From: Nonomuraea indica
GTDB lineage: Bacteria; Actinomycetota; Actinomycetes; Streptosporangiales; Streptosporangiaceae
Reading direction: 5' to 3'
NCBI RefSeq assembly: GCF_002850745.1
Contig: NZ_KZ559474.1
Span: forward strand, 318,422 to 382,421
DNA length: 64,000 bases
In this document: piece by piece, positions 33,974 through 42,061 of the stretch
Position numbering within the stretch: position 1 is the stretch's first letter
Layout of the letters: each line of letters starts with the position of its first letter
Notes under the pieces: generated by a model
What the model saw: only the letters and a program-made list of their open reading frames with translations
What the model was told of the DNA's origin: nothing
The model's database searches: none
Translations under genes and position numbers: made by a program

Positions 33974-36025
33974 GTGAGCAGCGTGGACGACGTCCTGTCC
34001 GGCCTGGATCCGGAGCAGCGAGAGGTGGCCGAGGCCGTGCGCGGCCCGGTCTGCGTTCTCGCTGGTGCGGGCACCGGCAAGACGCGGGCGATCACGCATC
34101 GCATCGCGTACGCGGTGCGCAGCGGCGTCGTCGACGCGCCCAGCGTGCTCGCCGTGACATTCACCACACGGGCGGCGGGGGAGCTCAGGCAGCGGCTGCG
34201 GGCGCTGGGCGCGCCGGGGGTGCAGGCGCGCACGTTCCACGCGGCGGCGCTGCGCCAGCTCACCTACTTCTGGCCGCGCGTGATCGGCGGCGAGGCGCCG
34301 TCGGTGATCGAGTCGAAGCTGCCCGTCCTGGCCGAGGCCTGCCGGCGGCTGCGCAGGAGCTCCGAAAGGTCGGAGCTGCGCGACATCGCCGCCGAGGTCG
34401 AGTGGGCCAAGGTCACCCAGATCGGGCCCGAGGACTACGTCGCCGCGGCGGCCAAGCACCACCGCAACCCTCCCGCGCCCCCCGAGGAGGTGGCCCGGGT
34501 CTACGAGGCGTACGAGCGGATCAGGCGTGAGCGGCACCTGGTCGACTTCGAGACCATCCTGGAGCTGACCGCCGCGGTGATGACCGAGCACCAGGAGGTC
34601 GCGGCGCAGATCCGCCAGCAGTACCGCTACTTCGTCGTCGACGAGTACCAAGACGTCAACCCGCTGCAGAAGCTGCTGCTCGACACCTGGCTCGGCGGGC
34701 GCGACGACGTGTGCGTGGTCGGCGACCCCAACCAGACGATCTACTCCTTCACCGGCGCCACCCCGCGTTACCTGACGGGCTTCTCCGTCGAGCACCCCGA
34801 CGCCAAGGTGATCAAGCTGGTGCGCGACTACCGGTCCACCCCGCAGGTGGTGGATCTGGCCAACCTCGTCATCGCCAAGGGCCGCTCACCGCACCGCCTG
34901 GAGCTCGTGGCCCAGCGTCCCGACGGCCCCAGGCCTGCTTTCCACGAGTACGACGACGAGCCGGCCGAGGCCGCCGGGGTGGCCCGCGCGATCCGGAAGC
35001 TGCTCGACCAGCACGTGCCCTCGCGCGAGATCGCGGTGCTGTTCCGCACCAACGCCCAGTCCGAGGCGTACGAGGAGGCTCTGTCCAAGGCCGAGATCCC
35101 CTACGTGCTGCGCGGCGCCGAGCGCTTCTTCGACCGGCCGGAGGTGCGCCAGGCTGTCGTGCTGCTGCGCGGCGCGGCCCGTTCGGTCTCCGGCGAGCCG
35201 CTGGCCTCGGAGGTGCACCACATCCTCGCCGGGATCGGCCTGACCCCCGCGCCGCCGGGCGGTGGCCGGGCGCGTGAGAAGTGGGAGTCGCTGAAGGCGC
35301 TGGCCGACCTGGCCGAGGACATGGCGGCCGAGGGCGCCGACCTGCCGGGGTTCGTGACGGAGCTCGAACGCCGGGCGGCCGAGCAGCACGCCCCGCCCGT
35401 CGAGGGCGTCACGCTGGCCTCCCTGCACGCCGCCAAGGGCCTGGAGTGGGACGCCGTCTTCCTCGTGGGTCTGACCGACGGCATGATCCCGATCATCTTC
35501 GCCGAGACCCCGGAGCAGATCGAGGAGGAACGCCGCCTCCTCTACGTGGGCGTCACCCGGGCCCGCCGGCACCTGTCGCTGTCGTGGGCCCTGTCCCGCG
35601 CTCCCGGCGGGCGTCGCAGCCGCCGCCCGTCCCGCTTCCTCGACGGGCTCACCGGCCGCGTCGCCTCGGCGCCCCGGACCGTCACGGCGACGCGTGAGCG
35701 CCGCCAGGTGGCGGCGCCGGTGAGCTGCCGGATCTGCGCGAAGACGCTGGTGACGGCGGCCGAGCAGAAGCTGGGCCGGTGCGCCTCCTGCCCGGCCGAC
35801 TACGACGAGGCGCTGCTGGAGAGCCTGAAAGCGTGGCGCACGGCCACCGCCAAGGAGGCCAAGATCCCGCCGTACGTCGTCTTCACGGACGTGACGTTGC
35901 AGGCCATCGCCGAGCGGGCGCCGACGAGCGAGCAGGAGCTGCTGTCGATCGCCGGGATCGGCCGCGTCAAGCTCGACCGCTACGGCGAGGCCGTCCTGTC
36001 CCTGTGTCGCTCCGCGGGCTCCTGA
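33974..36025 (+). CDS. uvrD2: UvrD2, ATP-dependent DNA helicase with zinc module and HRDC domain
   Basis: 683 residues: SF1A helicase with Walker A AGAGTGKTRAITHR, motif II DEYQDVNPLQ, motif III GDPNQTIYSFTGA, motif VI YVGVTRARRHLSLSWA. A tetra-Cys module (CRIC, then CASC) and a C-terminal HRDC domain (ERAPTSEQELLSIAGIGRVK) define UvrD2 rather than UvrD1. It unwinds DNA 3'-5' and is essential in mycobacteria. GTG 33974 has GGGAGG upstream. Divergent from the secreted hydrolase gene. Confidence 0.93.
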   Translation: MSSVDDVLSGLDPEQREVAEAVRGPVCVLAGAGTGKTRAITHRIAYAVRSGVVDAPSVLAVTFTTRAAGELRQRLRALGAPGVQARTFHAAALRQLTYFWPRVIGGEAPSVIESKLPVLAEACRRLRRSSERSELRDIAAEVEWAKVTQIGPEDYVAAAAKHHRNPPAPPEEVARVYEAYERIRRERHLVDFETILELTAAVMTEHQEVAAQIRQQYRYFVVDEYQDVNPLQKLLLDTWLGGRDDVCVVGDPNQTIYSFTGATPRYLTGFSVEHPDAKVIKLVRDYRSTPQVVDLANLVIAKGRSPHRLELVAQRPDGPRPAFHEYDDEPAEAAGVARAIRKLLDQHVPSREIAVLFRTNAQSEAYEEALSKAEIPYVLRGAERFFDRPEVRQAVVLLRGAARSVSGEPLASEVHHILAGIGLTPAPPGGGRAREKWESLKALADLAEDMAAEGADLPGFVTELERRAAEQHAPPVEGVTLASLHAAKGLEWDAVFLVGLTDGMIPIIFAETPEQIEEERRLLYVGVTRARRHLSLSWALSRAPGGRRSRRPSRFLDGLTGRVASAPRTVTATRERRQVAAPVSCRICAKTLVTAAEQKLGRCASCPADYDEALLESLKAWRTATAKEAKIPPYVVFTDVTLQAIAERAPTSEQELLSIAGIGRVKLDRYGEAVLSLCRSAGS

Positions 36026-36086
36026 CACGCCCTCTGACGTCCACCCTGCCTGCCGACAGGCGAGTCCCATTTGGTAGGAGATAGGC

Positions 36087-36104
36087 GGCAAGTCCAGACT
36101 TGCC
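36087..36104. promoter_or_regulatory. Perfect inverted repeat upstream of tesB, candidate operator
   Basis: GGCAAGTC CA GACTTGCC: an 8-bp perfect inverted repeat with a 2-bp centre, 33 bp before the tesB start. Its compact symmetry looks like the site of a dimeric repressor (TetR, GntR or similar). The regulator is not identified. Confidence 0.5.
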
Positions 36105-36137
36105 GTACGACGCCAGGCCATCGCAGGAGGGGACCCC

Positions 36138-37010
36138 GTGAACGAGGCGCTGAAGGAGCTGCTCGATCTGCTCGACCTCGAGCAGATCGAGCTCGACATC
36201 TTCCGGGGCCGTAGCCCTGAGGAGCGCATCCAGCGCGTCTTCGGTGGTCAGGTGGCCGCCCAGGCGCTCGTCGCGGCCGGCCGGACCGTGCCGGACGACC
36301 GGAGCGTGCACTCGCTGCACGCCTACTTCATCAGGCCGGGCGACCCGTCCATCCCCATCGTCTACAACGTGGAGCGGGTGCGCGACGGCCGGTCGTTCAC
36401 CACCCGCAGGGTGGTCGCCATCCAGCACGGCAAGGCGATCTTCACGATGTCGGCGTCGTTCCACATCTTCGAGGAGGGAGTGGAGCACCAGGCGTCGGTG
36501 ATGCCGGAGGTGCCCCCCGCCGAGACGCTGGCGACGTTCCGGGAGCGGATGCAGGGGCTGGTGGGCGACGCCCCCGAGTTCAGGGACTGGCTGGCCAAGC
36601 CGCGGCCCGTGGACGCCCGCTACGCCTCGCCGCTGACCTGGGAGGCGCACCGTGACCCCGAGCTGCGCAGCGCCAGGACGAACGTGTGGTTCCGCTATGA
36701 CGCCGAGCTGCCCGACGACCCGCTGCTGCACGTGGTGCTCGCCGCCTACGCCTCGGACTTCACGCTGGTCGACACGGTCCTGCTCGCGCACGGCATGGCG
36801 TGGGGCGCCTCCGACATCATCGGGGCCTCGCTCGACCATGCGATGTGGTTCCACCGGCCGTTCAGGACAGATGACTGGCTCCTGTACGCACAGGAGTCTC
36901 CCTGGGCGGGGGGTGCCCGGGGGCTCGCCCGCGGTGAGATGTTCACTGCGTCGGGTGACCTCGTCGTCTCCGTCGTGCAGGAGGCCATGATCCGTGTCAC
37001 GAAGCCGTGA
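36138..37010 (+). CDS. tesB: Acyl-CoA thioesterase II (TesB family)
   Basis: 290 residues of the double-hotdog TesB family: FGGQVAAQALVAAGRT, VHSLHAYFIRPGDPS, YNVERVRDGRSFTTRRV, SLDHAMWFHRPFRTDDWLLY, SPWA and SVVQEAMIR, giving the Asp, Ser/Thr and Gln of the active site. It hydrolyses acyl-CoA to fatty acid and CoA. GTG 36138 has AGGAGGGG upstream. No terminator is seen between it and the whiB7 promoter. Confidence 0.92.
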   Translation: MNEALKELLDLLDLEQIELDIFRGRSPEERIQRVFGGQVAAQALVAAGRTVPDDRSVHSLHAYFIRPGDPSIPIVYNVERVRDGRSFTTRRVVAIQHGKAIFTMSASFHIFEEGVEHQASVMPEVPPAETLATFRERMQGLVGDAPEFRDWLAKPRPVDARYASPLTWEAHRDPELRSARTNVWFRYDAELPDDPLLHVVLAAYASDFTLVDTVLLAHGMAWGASDIIGASLDHAMWFHRPFRTDDWLLYAQESPWAGGARGLARGEMFTASGDLVVSVVQEAMIRVTKP

Positions 37011-37022
37011 AATCGCAGGTAG

Positions 37023-37060
37023 AAAATAGGTTGCTCGTTCGCGCGTTCCCGGTTTAGGGT
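37023..37060 (+). promoter_or_regulatory. WhiB7-type autoregulated promoter
   Basis: AAAAT (37023-37027) lies 3 bp before a -35 TTGCTC (37031-37036), followed at 18-bp spacing by -10 TAGGGT (37055-37060). This matches the architecture known for WhiB7-activated promoters, where the AT-hook of WhiB7, bound to sigma A, grips an AT-rich motif just upstream of the -35. Expected start near 37067, giving a leader of about 440 nt. Confidence 0.75.
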
Positions 37061-37118
37061 CATGGTCAAGCGAGTCGGACGGTCCTGTTCGACGATCCCC
37101 AGGTGGAGGTGAGCCCCA

Positions 37119-37379
37119 GTGATCAGCATCAAGATGTCGGCCACGCAGTGGCTCGTTTCCGCATGCCGTGACGTGGTGAGGCTTGCTGATGGCCCCGCCA
37201 AGCTGCGGCAGGAGAAGTCTGCCCGCAACCAGGCCGCCGCCCCCCTCTACGCCCACTTCGGTGCCGGCGTTCCGGGTGCGCCGGCTCTCGTCCCGGGCGC
37301 AGCAGTGCCGACCCAGCAGATCACCAAGGGTGGAATGCGCGGTCCGCAACCCTGGAGGGATGCTCCGGTCATAACCTGA
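37119..37379 (+). CDS. whiB7 leader ORF (uORF) involved in attenuation
   Basis: 86 codons, GTG start with GGAGGTGA 6 nt upstream. The product (begins MISIKMSATQWLVSACRD) has no recognised domain and is probably a sensor of ribosome speed rather than a functional protein. Its last codons contain the candidate antiterminator arm (37339-37347), and its stop lies inside a small hairpin (37365-37383) just before the whiB7 terminator. Leader ORFs of this kind are known upstream of whiB7/wblC in mycobacteria and Streptomyces. Confidence 0.7.
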   Translation: MISIKMSATQWLVSACRDVVRLADGPAKLRQEKSARNQAAAPLYAHFGAGVPGAPALVPGAAVPTQQITKGGMRGPQPWRDAPVIT

Positions 37380-37415
37380 CCGGCACACAGAGCAGCCTCC
37401 AGGCCGCGGATCCGC
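37339..37415 (+). promoter_or_regulatory. Candidate antiterminator of whiB7 attenuator
   Basis: GCGGTCCGC (37339-37347), near the uORF end, can pair with GCGGATCCGC (37406-37415) in nine base pairs with one bulge. The second segment is also part of the left arm of the terminator, so the two structures exclude each other. Between them a CCGGTCA/TGACCGG hairpin (37365-37383) holds the uORF stop. A ribosome stalled early in the uORF would free the first arm and allow read-through. Confidence 0.55.
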
Positions 37416-37441
37416 ACACAGGATCCGCGGCCTTCTTGTTT
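37402..37441 (+). terminator. Intrinsic terminator/attenuator in whiB7 leader
   Basis: A 12-bp perfect stem GGCCGCGGATCC/GGATCCGCGGCC, loop GCACACA, followed by TTCTTGTTT. It is one of the few stem-loops in this window with a T-rich tail, and it lies 67 nt before the whiB7 start, as expected for a conditional terminator. Confidence 0.88.
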
Positions 37442-37507
37442 GTCCGTGATCCCCGACCACCTATGAGGTGCACGACCAAGATCAAAAACCGATCAAAGGA
37501 GAAACAG

Positions 37508-37777
37508 ATGGGGGCCAAGACGATCATGGACCTGATCGACGAAGCCAAGATCCCCTGTCGTACCGACCCTGACCTGTGGTTCGCCGAGTCTCCGGACGAC
37601 GTCGAGTTCGCCAAGGCGCTGTGCGGTGACTGCCCGATCCAGAAGGCCTGCCTGGCCCGCGCGCTCGAGCGTGAGGAGCCGTGGGGCGTCTGGGGCGGGG
37701 AGCTGATCCTGCGGGGCACCATCGTCCCCCGCAAGAGGCCCCGCGGCCGTCCCCGCAAGCAGCCGGTCGCTGCCTGA
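37508..37777 (+). CDS. whiB7: WhiB7, iron-sulfur transcription factor for antibiotic resistance
   Basis: 89 residues with the WhiB set of four Cys (IPCRTD, ALCGDCPIQKAC) that binds a 4Fe-4S cluster, the GVWGGE turn, and a C-terminal AT-hook (RGRPRK) diagnostic of WhiB7. It binds the primary sigma factor and activates intrinsic resistance genes on ribosome stress. ATG 37508 has AAAGGAG upstream. Expression appears to be controlled by its own promoter element, the uORF and the attenuator. Confidence 0.94.
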   Translation: MGAKTIMDLIDEAKIPCRTDPDLWFAESPDDVEFAKALCGDCPIQKACLARALEREEPWGVWGGELILRGTIVPRKRPRGRPRKQPVAA

Positions 37778-37820
37778 CCCGAAGAGCACAACGCACCGAC
37801 ACCAGAAAGCAGACAGTCAG

Positions 37821-38015
37821 ATGAGCACCATCTCCACGAGGACCCTCGAAATGCCGCATATGTACCATGACTTGATCAATGACCGAATACAAACGCTCCA
37901 CCGCGAGGCCGAGGAGCAGCGCCTGGTATCCCGCATCCGACGTGTGCAGCGGGCACGGCGCAAGGCCCAGCAGGCGAACGACCGCCTGAGCCGAATCCTC
38001 CGCGAGGAGTTCTGA
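37821..38015 (+). CDS. Small basic helical protein downstream of whiB7
   Basis: 64 residues, strongly helical and charged (QTLHREAEEQRLVSRIRRVQ, ARRKAQQAN), likely a short coiled coil with excess Arg. It starts 43 nt after whiB7 and is followed by two stem-loops, so it is probably co-transcribed with whiB7. ATG 37821 lies shortly after GAAAGCAGA; ATG 37863 would also be possible. No function known to me. Confidence 0.6.
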   Translation: MSTISTRTLEMPHMYHDLINDRIQTLHREAEEQRLVSRIRRVQRARRKAQQANDRLSRILREEF

Positions 38016-38017
38016 CG

Positions 38018-38050
38018 GGGGAGGTCCTGCCGCCGGCGCAGGATCTCCCC
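38018..38050 (+). terminator. First of two stem-loops after the whiB7 transcription unit
   Basis: 13-bp stem GGGGAGGTCCTGC/GCAGGATCTCCCC (one G-T pair) with a 7-nt loop, 3 nt after the stop codon of the small basic protein. Confidence 0.6.
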
Positions 38051-38070
38051 GTGGACTTCACCTGATCGAC

Positions 38071-38111
38071 GGCCAAGGGCCGGGCGCGACCACCGCGCCC
38101 GGCCCTTGGCC
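38071..38111 (+). terminator. Very stable stem-loop after the whiB7 transcription unit
   Basis: An 18-bp perfect stem (38071-38088 with 38094-38111; outer bases GGCCAAGGGCC/GGCCCTTGGCC) and a 5-nt loop, followed by GCTTTCC. It is the longest perfect hairpin in the window and probably the main terminator here. Confidence 0.8.
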
Positions 38112-38246
38112 GCTTTCCGGCGGCACGGACGGCCGCTTCTGTCGGCACGGGCTGCCGGCATGACGGCATGATCGTCGGTGCCGTCGCTGACCTGGCCTGA
38201 CGCCCGTCTAAGCTGTGGACACCCTGCTTCCGGCGAAAGGCCGCCC

Positions 38247-38747
38247 GTGACCCCGTATCCGACGCAACGCCTGGCTTTCCGTGAGATGACCGTCGACGAC
38301 CTCGACGACATGGCCGCCCTGCTGGGCGATCCCGTGGTCATGCGCCACTACCCCCGCACCATGACCCGTGACGAGGCGCTGCGCTGGATCGAGGCCAGCC
38401 GGCGCTCCTACCGCGAGCACGGCTACGGGCTCTGGCTGATCGTCAGCCGCGACACGGGGGAGTTCGTCGGCAACTGCGGGCTGACCAGGCAGACCGTGGA
38501 AGGCGAGGTCTTCACCGAGATCGGCTACCTCGTCCGGGCGGACCTCCAGGGCCGCGGCTACGCGACCGAGGCCGCCCTGGCCTGCCGCGACCACGCCAAG
38601 GAGGTGCTCGGCATCGAGCACCTCATCGCGATCATCAACCCGGACAACGTGCCGTCCCAGCGGGTCGCGGCGAAGCTCGGCCTCACGCTGGAGCGCATGG
38701 CCGAGTACAACGGCGTCCAGCAGCGGATCTACTCCATGCGCTGGTGA
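38247..38747 (+). CDS. GNAT family N-acetyltransferase (RimJ/RimL-like)
   Basis: 166 residues: RLAFREMTVDDLDDMAALLG, GNCGL, YLVRADLQGRGYATEA (the acetyl-CoA-binding RGxG/A motif) and NVPSQRVAAKLGLTLE, as in ribosomal-protein and small-molecule GNAT enzymes. GTG 38247 has GAAAGG 6 nt upstream. Convergent with the serine hydrolase gene, separated by only 3 nt. Substrate unknown. Confidence 0.85.
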   Translation: MTPYPTQRLAFREMTVDDLDDMAALLGDPVVMRHYPRTMTRDEALRWIEASRRSYREHGYGLWLIVSRDTGEFVGNCGLTRQTVEGEVFTEIGYLVRADLQGRGYATEAALACRDHAKEVLGIEHLIAIINPDNVPSQRVAAKLGLTLERMAEYNGVQQRIYSMRW

Positions 38748-38750
38748 CCG

Positions 38751-40007
38751 TCAGAAGTACCTCGGGGTGAGGTCGGTCGTCGGCCACGTCTTCACGGTGC
38801 CGATGGCCCGGCCGAGGATGGGGTCGATCGAGTCGAAGTCGGGCGTCCCCTCCTCCTCGCGCCGATTGAAGATCGCGCAGTAGCTCACGCCGTTCTGTAC
38901 CCGCGCGAGGAAGCTGAACGTGCCCGGCATTCCGCCGTTGTGCCAGGTGTTGAGCCCGCCCACGTTGTTGGTGCGCACGTTCCAGCCGAAGCCGTACCAG
39001 GAGCCGCCGGCGGTCACGCCCGTCTCCGGCTTGGCGAACACCCGGCTGATCGACGTGGAGTTGAGCACCGTGCCGGCCTTGTCGAAGACGAAGCCCCACT
39101 TGACCATGTCGACGGCCGAGGCGAGCCAGCCGCCGTTCGCGTCCTGGTTGGGCATGTTGAAGCCGCCGTAGGGGTACGGCACGACGGTGCCCGACTGGTC
39201 CACGACGCTCTTGTTGGTGTACTTCGAGGCGTACGGCACCTCGGTGGAGAACGCCTCGGTGCGCAGGCTGCGCCCGAGCCGCATCCGGGTGATGCCGACG
39301 GGGGCGAGCAGCGTCTGCCTGACGTACGACTCGTAGCTCATGCCCGAGACCTTCTCGATGATCCGGCCGAGCAGCATGTAGCCGTAGTTGCTGTAGGCGA
39401 ACTTCGAGCCGGGGTCGAAGTCGAGCGGGCGGGCGGTGACGTACTTCATGATGTCGGCGTGGTCGATCGGCAGCGGCACGCCGAGCGACGCCGCGATCGT
39501 GTGGTCGTCCCAGAGCGGGTCCCTCGTCACGCTCCGGTCCCAGCCCGCGGTGTGCTGGAGCAGCCGCCACACGGTGACGTTCGCCAGCCGCGGATCCGCG
39601 GTCGCCGACAGCCCGAGCAGGGAGGTGACCTTGGCGCCCAGGCTCAGCTTGCCGTCCTGGGCGAGCCGGGCGATCGCGGCTCCGGTGATGTTCTTGCTGA
39701 GGCTCGCGATCCGGAACAGCGACGTCGGCTGCACCCGGGCGAGGATGCCCGACCTGGAGTAGAACCCGTAACCGCGGGCCAGCAGGATCTTGCCGTTCTT
39801 GGCGACCGCGAGCTGGGCGCAGGAGATGTCGCGTTCGGTGATGAACGTCTTCATCGCCTGGTCGAACCCGGCCATCGAGCTGGGCACCACTCCGGTGGTG
39901 AGCACCTCGGCAGATCGGGCCTGCGCGGGCCGGGCGCCGAGCGCCAGCGCCGGCACGGCCGCCGCACTCGCCTGGAGGAGCCGGCGCCTGCTCAACATGG
40001 TGGTCAC
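38751..40007 (-). CDS. Tat-exported serine hydrolase, beta-lactamase/DD-peptidase family
   Basis: About 418 residues. The N-terminus has a twin-arginine signal (SRRRLLQASAAAVPALALGA). Catalytic motifs of the class C beta-lactamase/DD-peptidase fold: SxxK in IASLSKNITG, YxN in AYSNYGYMLLG, and HNGGMPGTFS in place of KTG. Probably an extracellular esterase or peptidase rather than a true beta-lactamase. GTG 40007 sits close to GGGGGA; ATG 39998 is the alternative start. Confidence 0.85.
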   Translation of the reverse strand: MTTMLSRRRLLQASAAAVPALALGARPAQARSAEVLTTGVVPSSMAGFDQAMKTFITERDISCAQLAVAKNGKILLARGYGFYSRSGILARVQPTSLFRIASLSKNITGAAIARLAQDGKLSLGAKVTSLLGLSATADPRLANVTVWRLLQHTAGWDRSVTRDPLWDDHTIAASLGVPLPIDHADIMKYVTARPLDFDPGSKFAYSNYGYMLLGRIIEKVSGMSYESYVRQTLLAPVGITRMRLGRSLRTEAFSTEVPYASKYTNKSVVDQSGTVVPYPYGGFNMPNQDANGGWLASAVDMVKWGFVFDKAGTVLNSTSISRVFAKPETGVTAGGSWYGFGWNVRTNNVGGLNTWHNGGMPGTFSFLARVQNGVSYCAIFNRREEEGTPDFDSIDPILGRAIGTVKTWPTTDLTPRYF

Positions 40008-40112
40008 ATTTCCCCCAATAGTCACAAACGTATCTGCAGTGGTCCTTACTACCACAGCGGTTCCGGCTGTGATCACTGGTCGGGGGAGACAGAGGGGCGG
40101 GGCTGACCGTCC

Positions 40113-41576
40113 TTACGCCCCGGGCGACCGGGGCACCACGAACGGCCGCAGCAGGCCGGGCACCACCTCTTCGGCGAAAGCGAGCCCCTGCCCGACGCGG
40201 ACGTCCTTGACGCGGTGGGTGCCGGCGGACGAGGCCGCGGCGAGCGTCATCAGCCCCCGGCGGCGCTGCGCCGGTGACCTGCTGACCGTCCATCCGATGA
40301 CCGCGTCCGCGCGCAACGCCGTCGTCCTGCGCCTGAGCGCGCCGTGGCGGGTGAGCAGGTAGCGGCCGGCCGTACCGTGACCGAGGCTGCGGTAGGCGTC
40401 GGCCGACAGCAGCAACGCGACGAGGAGACAGGCGGGGGCGAGCAACCACAGCCCGTCCGGAAGCCGGCCCGTCCACAGCCCGAGCCCGGCCAGCGGCACG
40501 GCCGGCACCGCCACCGCCCAGACGGCGCGCGACAGCCGCAGGCGCAGCGCGGCCGGCGGGTGCGGGCGCAGCGCGGCCGCCAGCACGGGCGCACCGAGCA
40601 CCCGCGCGGCCACCCGCAGCGCCGCCCGCCGGGGCGCGGGCGGCAGCAGCGCGGCGGAGGTGCGCTCCTCGTCGTCGTCGGGGTCCACGCCGGCCACCAG
40701 CGCGCTCAGGCGGGCACCGCCACCCCATCGCAGCGGGAGCGGCTCGGCCAGCTGGACGCCGCGCAGCCGGCTGTCCTGGAGCGACAGGGATCGCGTGCCG
40801 AGCAGGCCGCGCCGGATCCGGTAGGTGCCGTCGGCCTCGCGCGTCAGCCGGAACCGCCACCACACCTCCACATGGAGCAGCAGCGCCCCCGTGAACCCGA
40901 TGGCCAGCACGATGGCGAGGGCCATCCCGGCCGCCACCGGCCAGGAGAGCCGGGACACCCCGCTCCAGACCTCCCTCAGGAACCCGACCCCGGCGGCCTC
41001 GATGCCGAACATCTCCAGCACGCGGAAGAACGCGCCGAACGGCGCCAGCCCGATGAGCGGTGTCCAACTGCTCAGCAGGGCGTAACCGATCCAGGCGGGA
41101 CGCGCCGTCACCAGGTCCGAGTCCGCGGATGTCCCGCCTGCCCGGCCCAGCAGCAGGCGCAGCCGCTCGGCCTGAGACCGGGAGACCGCGTCCAGACGGA
41201 GATCCGCCTCCTGCCCGCCGGTGCCGATGCGCACCACGGTCACGCCGAGCAGGCGGTGCACCGGCCCGGCCGTCAGATCGACGGCGCGCACCCGGTCGCG
41301 CGGCACCGAGCGGTCCCGGCGGAACAGCAGCCCGGACCGGACCTCGATCCGCTCACCGGTGATCCGGTATCTCAGGGTGGCGTGGCGCAGCAAGCCGCGT
41401 GCGGCGATCCCGGCCAGGACGATCAGCAGGCCGGCGACCGGGAAGAGCGTCCGCGGGCCCGGTCCGAGGGTGACCACGGCGGCGGCGGCGGGGATCGACG
41501 GGCCGGCCAGCCAGCTCAGGCTGACCGCGACCGTACGCGCGTCGAGCCGTTCCCAGGCGGCCTCGCGCCGGTTCAC
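40113..41576 (-). CDS. Membrane protein with bacterial PH domains (YdbT-like)
   Basis: 487 residues with several membrane helices and bPH2-type domains: RITGERIEVRSGLLFRRDRS, VRAVDLTAGPVHRLLGV, a second copy near RYLLTRHGALRRRTTALR. Such proteins come in pairs with a shorter PH protein. GTG 41576 overlaps the upstream gene stop (GTGA), so they are translationally coupled. In Bacillus, YdbST-type pairs affect resistance to antimicrobial peptides; the role here is not known. Confidence 0.83.
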   Translation of the reverse strand: MNRREAAWERLDARTVAVSLSWLAGPSIPAAAAVVTLGPGPRTLFPVAGLLIVLAGIAARGLLRHATLRYRITGERIEVRSGLLFRRDRSVPRDRVRAVDLTAGPVHRLLGVTVVRIGTGGQEADLRLDAVSRSQAERLRLLLGRAGGTSADSDLVTARPAWIGYALLSSWTPLIGLAPFGAFFRVLEMFGIEAAGVGFLREVWSGVSRLSWPVAAGMALAIVLAIGFTGALLLHVEVWWRFRLTREADGTYRIRRGLLGTRSLSLQDSRLRGVQLAEPLPLRWGGGARLSALVAGVDPDDDEERTSAALLPPAPRRAALRVAARVLGAPVLAAALRPHPPAALRLRLSRAVWAVAVPAVPLAGLGLWTGRLPDGLWLLAPACLLVALLLSADAYRSLGHGTAGRYLLTRHGALRRRTTALRADAVIGWTVSRSPAQRRRGLMTLAAASSAGTHRVKDVRVGQGLAFAEEVVPGLLRPFVVPRSPGA

Positions 41577-42061
41577 GTGGCGTCCCCGGGTACGGCCTGC
41601 GCTCTGGCAGTCAGCTGCTCCACGAGCGCGGCGGCCAGGTGACGGTCAAGCCCATGAATCTTGATCGATCCCGCGGCCGAGGCCGTGGTGACCTTCACCC
41701 CGGACAGGCTGAAGATCTGCTGCAGCGGGCCCCGTACGGTGTCGACGGTCTGGATGCGCGACATCGGCGCCACCCGCCACTTCAGCCACAACCAGCCCGA
41801 GGCGGCATAGACCGCCTCCTCGGTGACCTCCCAGCGATGGACCCGGTACCGCCGGGCCGGCATGAGCAGCGCGTAGACCGCCCCCGGGAGCGCGACGATC
41901 AGCAGTGCCCCCAACAGCCACGACCGGGCGGGCGCGATGAGCGCGGCCAGTGATCCCAGGACGAGCACCGGCGGCAGCACCCAGGCCAGCGCCTGGACCG
42001 CCCACCAGCGGATCGCGCGGCGGTCGACGGAGTGCCGCGGGGGACGCAGTTCCCATTCCAT
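41573..42061 (-). CDS. Short PH-domain membrane protein (YdbS-like)
   Basis: 162 residues: two membrane helices near the N-terminus (ALAWVLPPVLVLGSLAAL; LLGALLIVALPGAVYALL), then a bPH2 domain (RYRVHRWEVTEEAVYAASGW, SRIQTVDTVRGPLQQIFSL). ATG 42061 overlaps the stop of the TetR gene by one base (TGATG). Partner of the longer PH protein downstream. Confidence 0.83.
   Translation of the reverse strand: MEWELRPPRHSVDRRAIRWWAVQALAWVLPPVLVLGSLAALIAPARSWLLGALLIVALPGAVYALLMPARRYRVHRWEVTEEAVYAASGWLWLKWRVAPMSRIQTVDTVRGPLQQIFSLSGVKVTTASAAGSIKIHGLDRHLAAALVEQLTARAQAVPGDAT

Noticed and set aside
38751..40007. Antibiotic-resistance beta-lactamase
   Set aside because: SxxK and YxN are present, but the third motif is HNGG rather than KTG; members like this are mostly esterases or peptidases.
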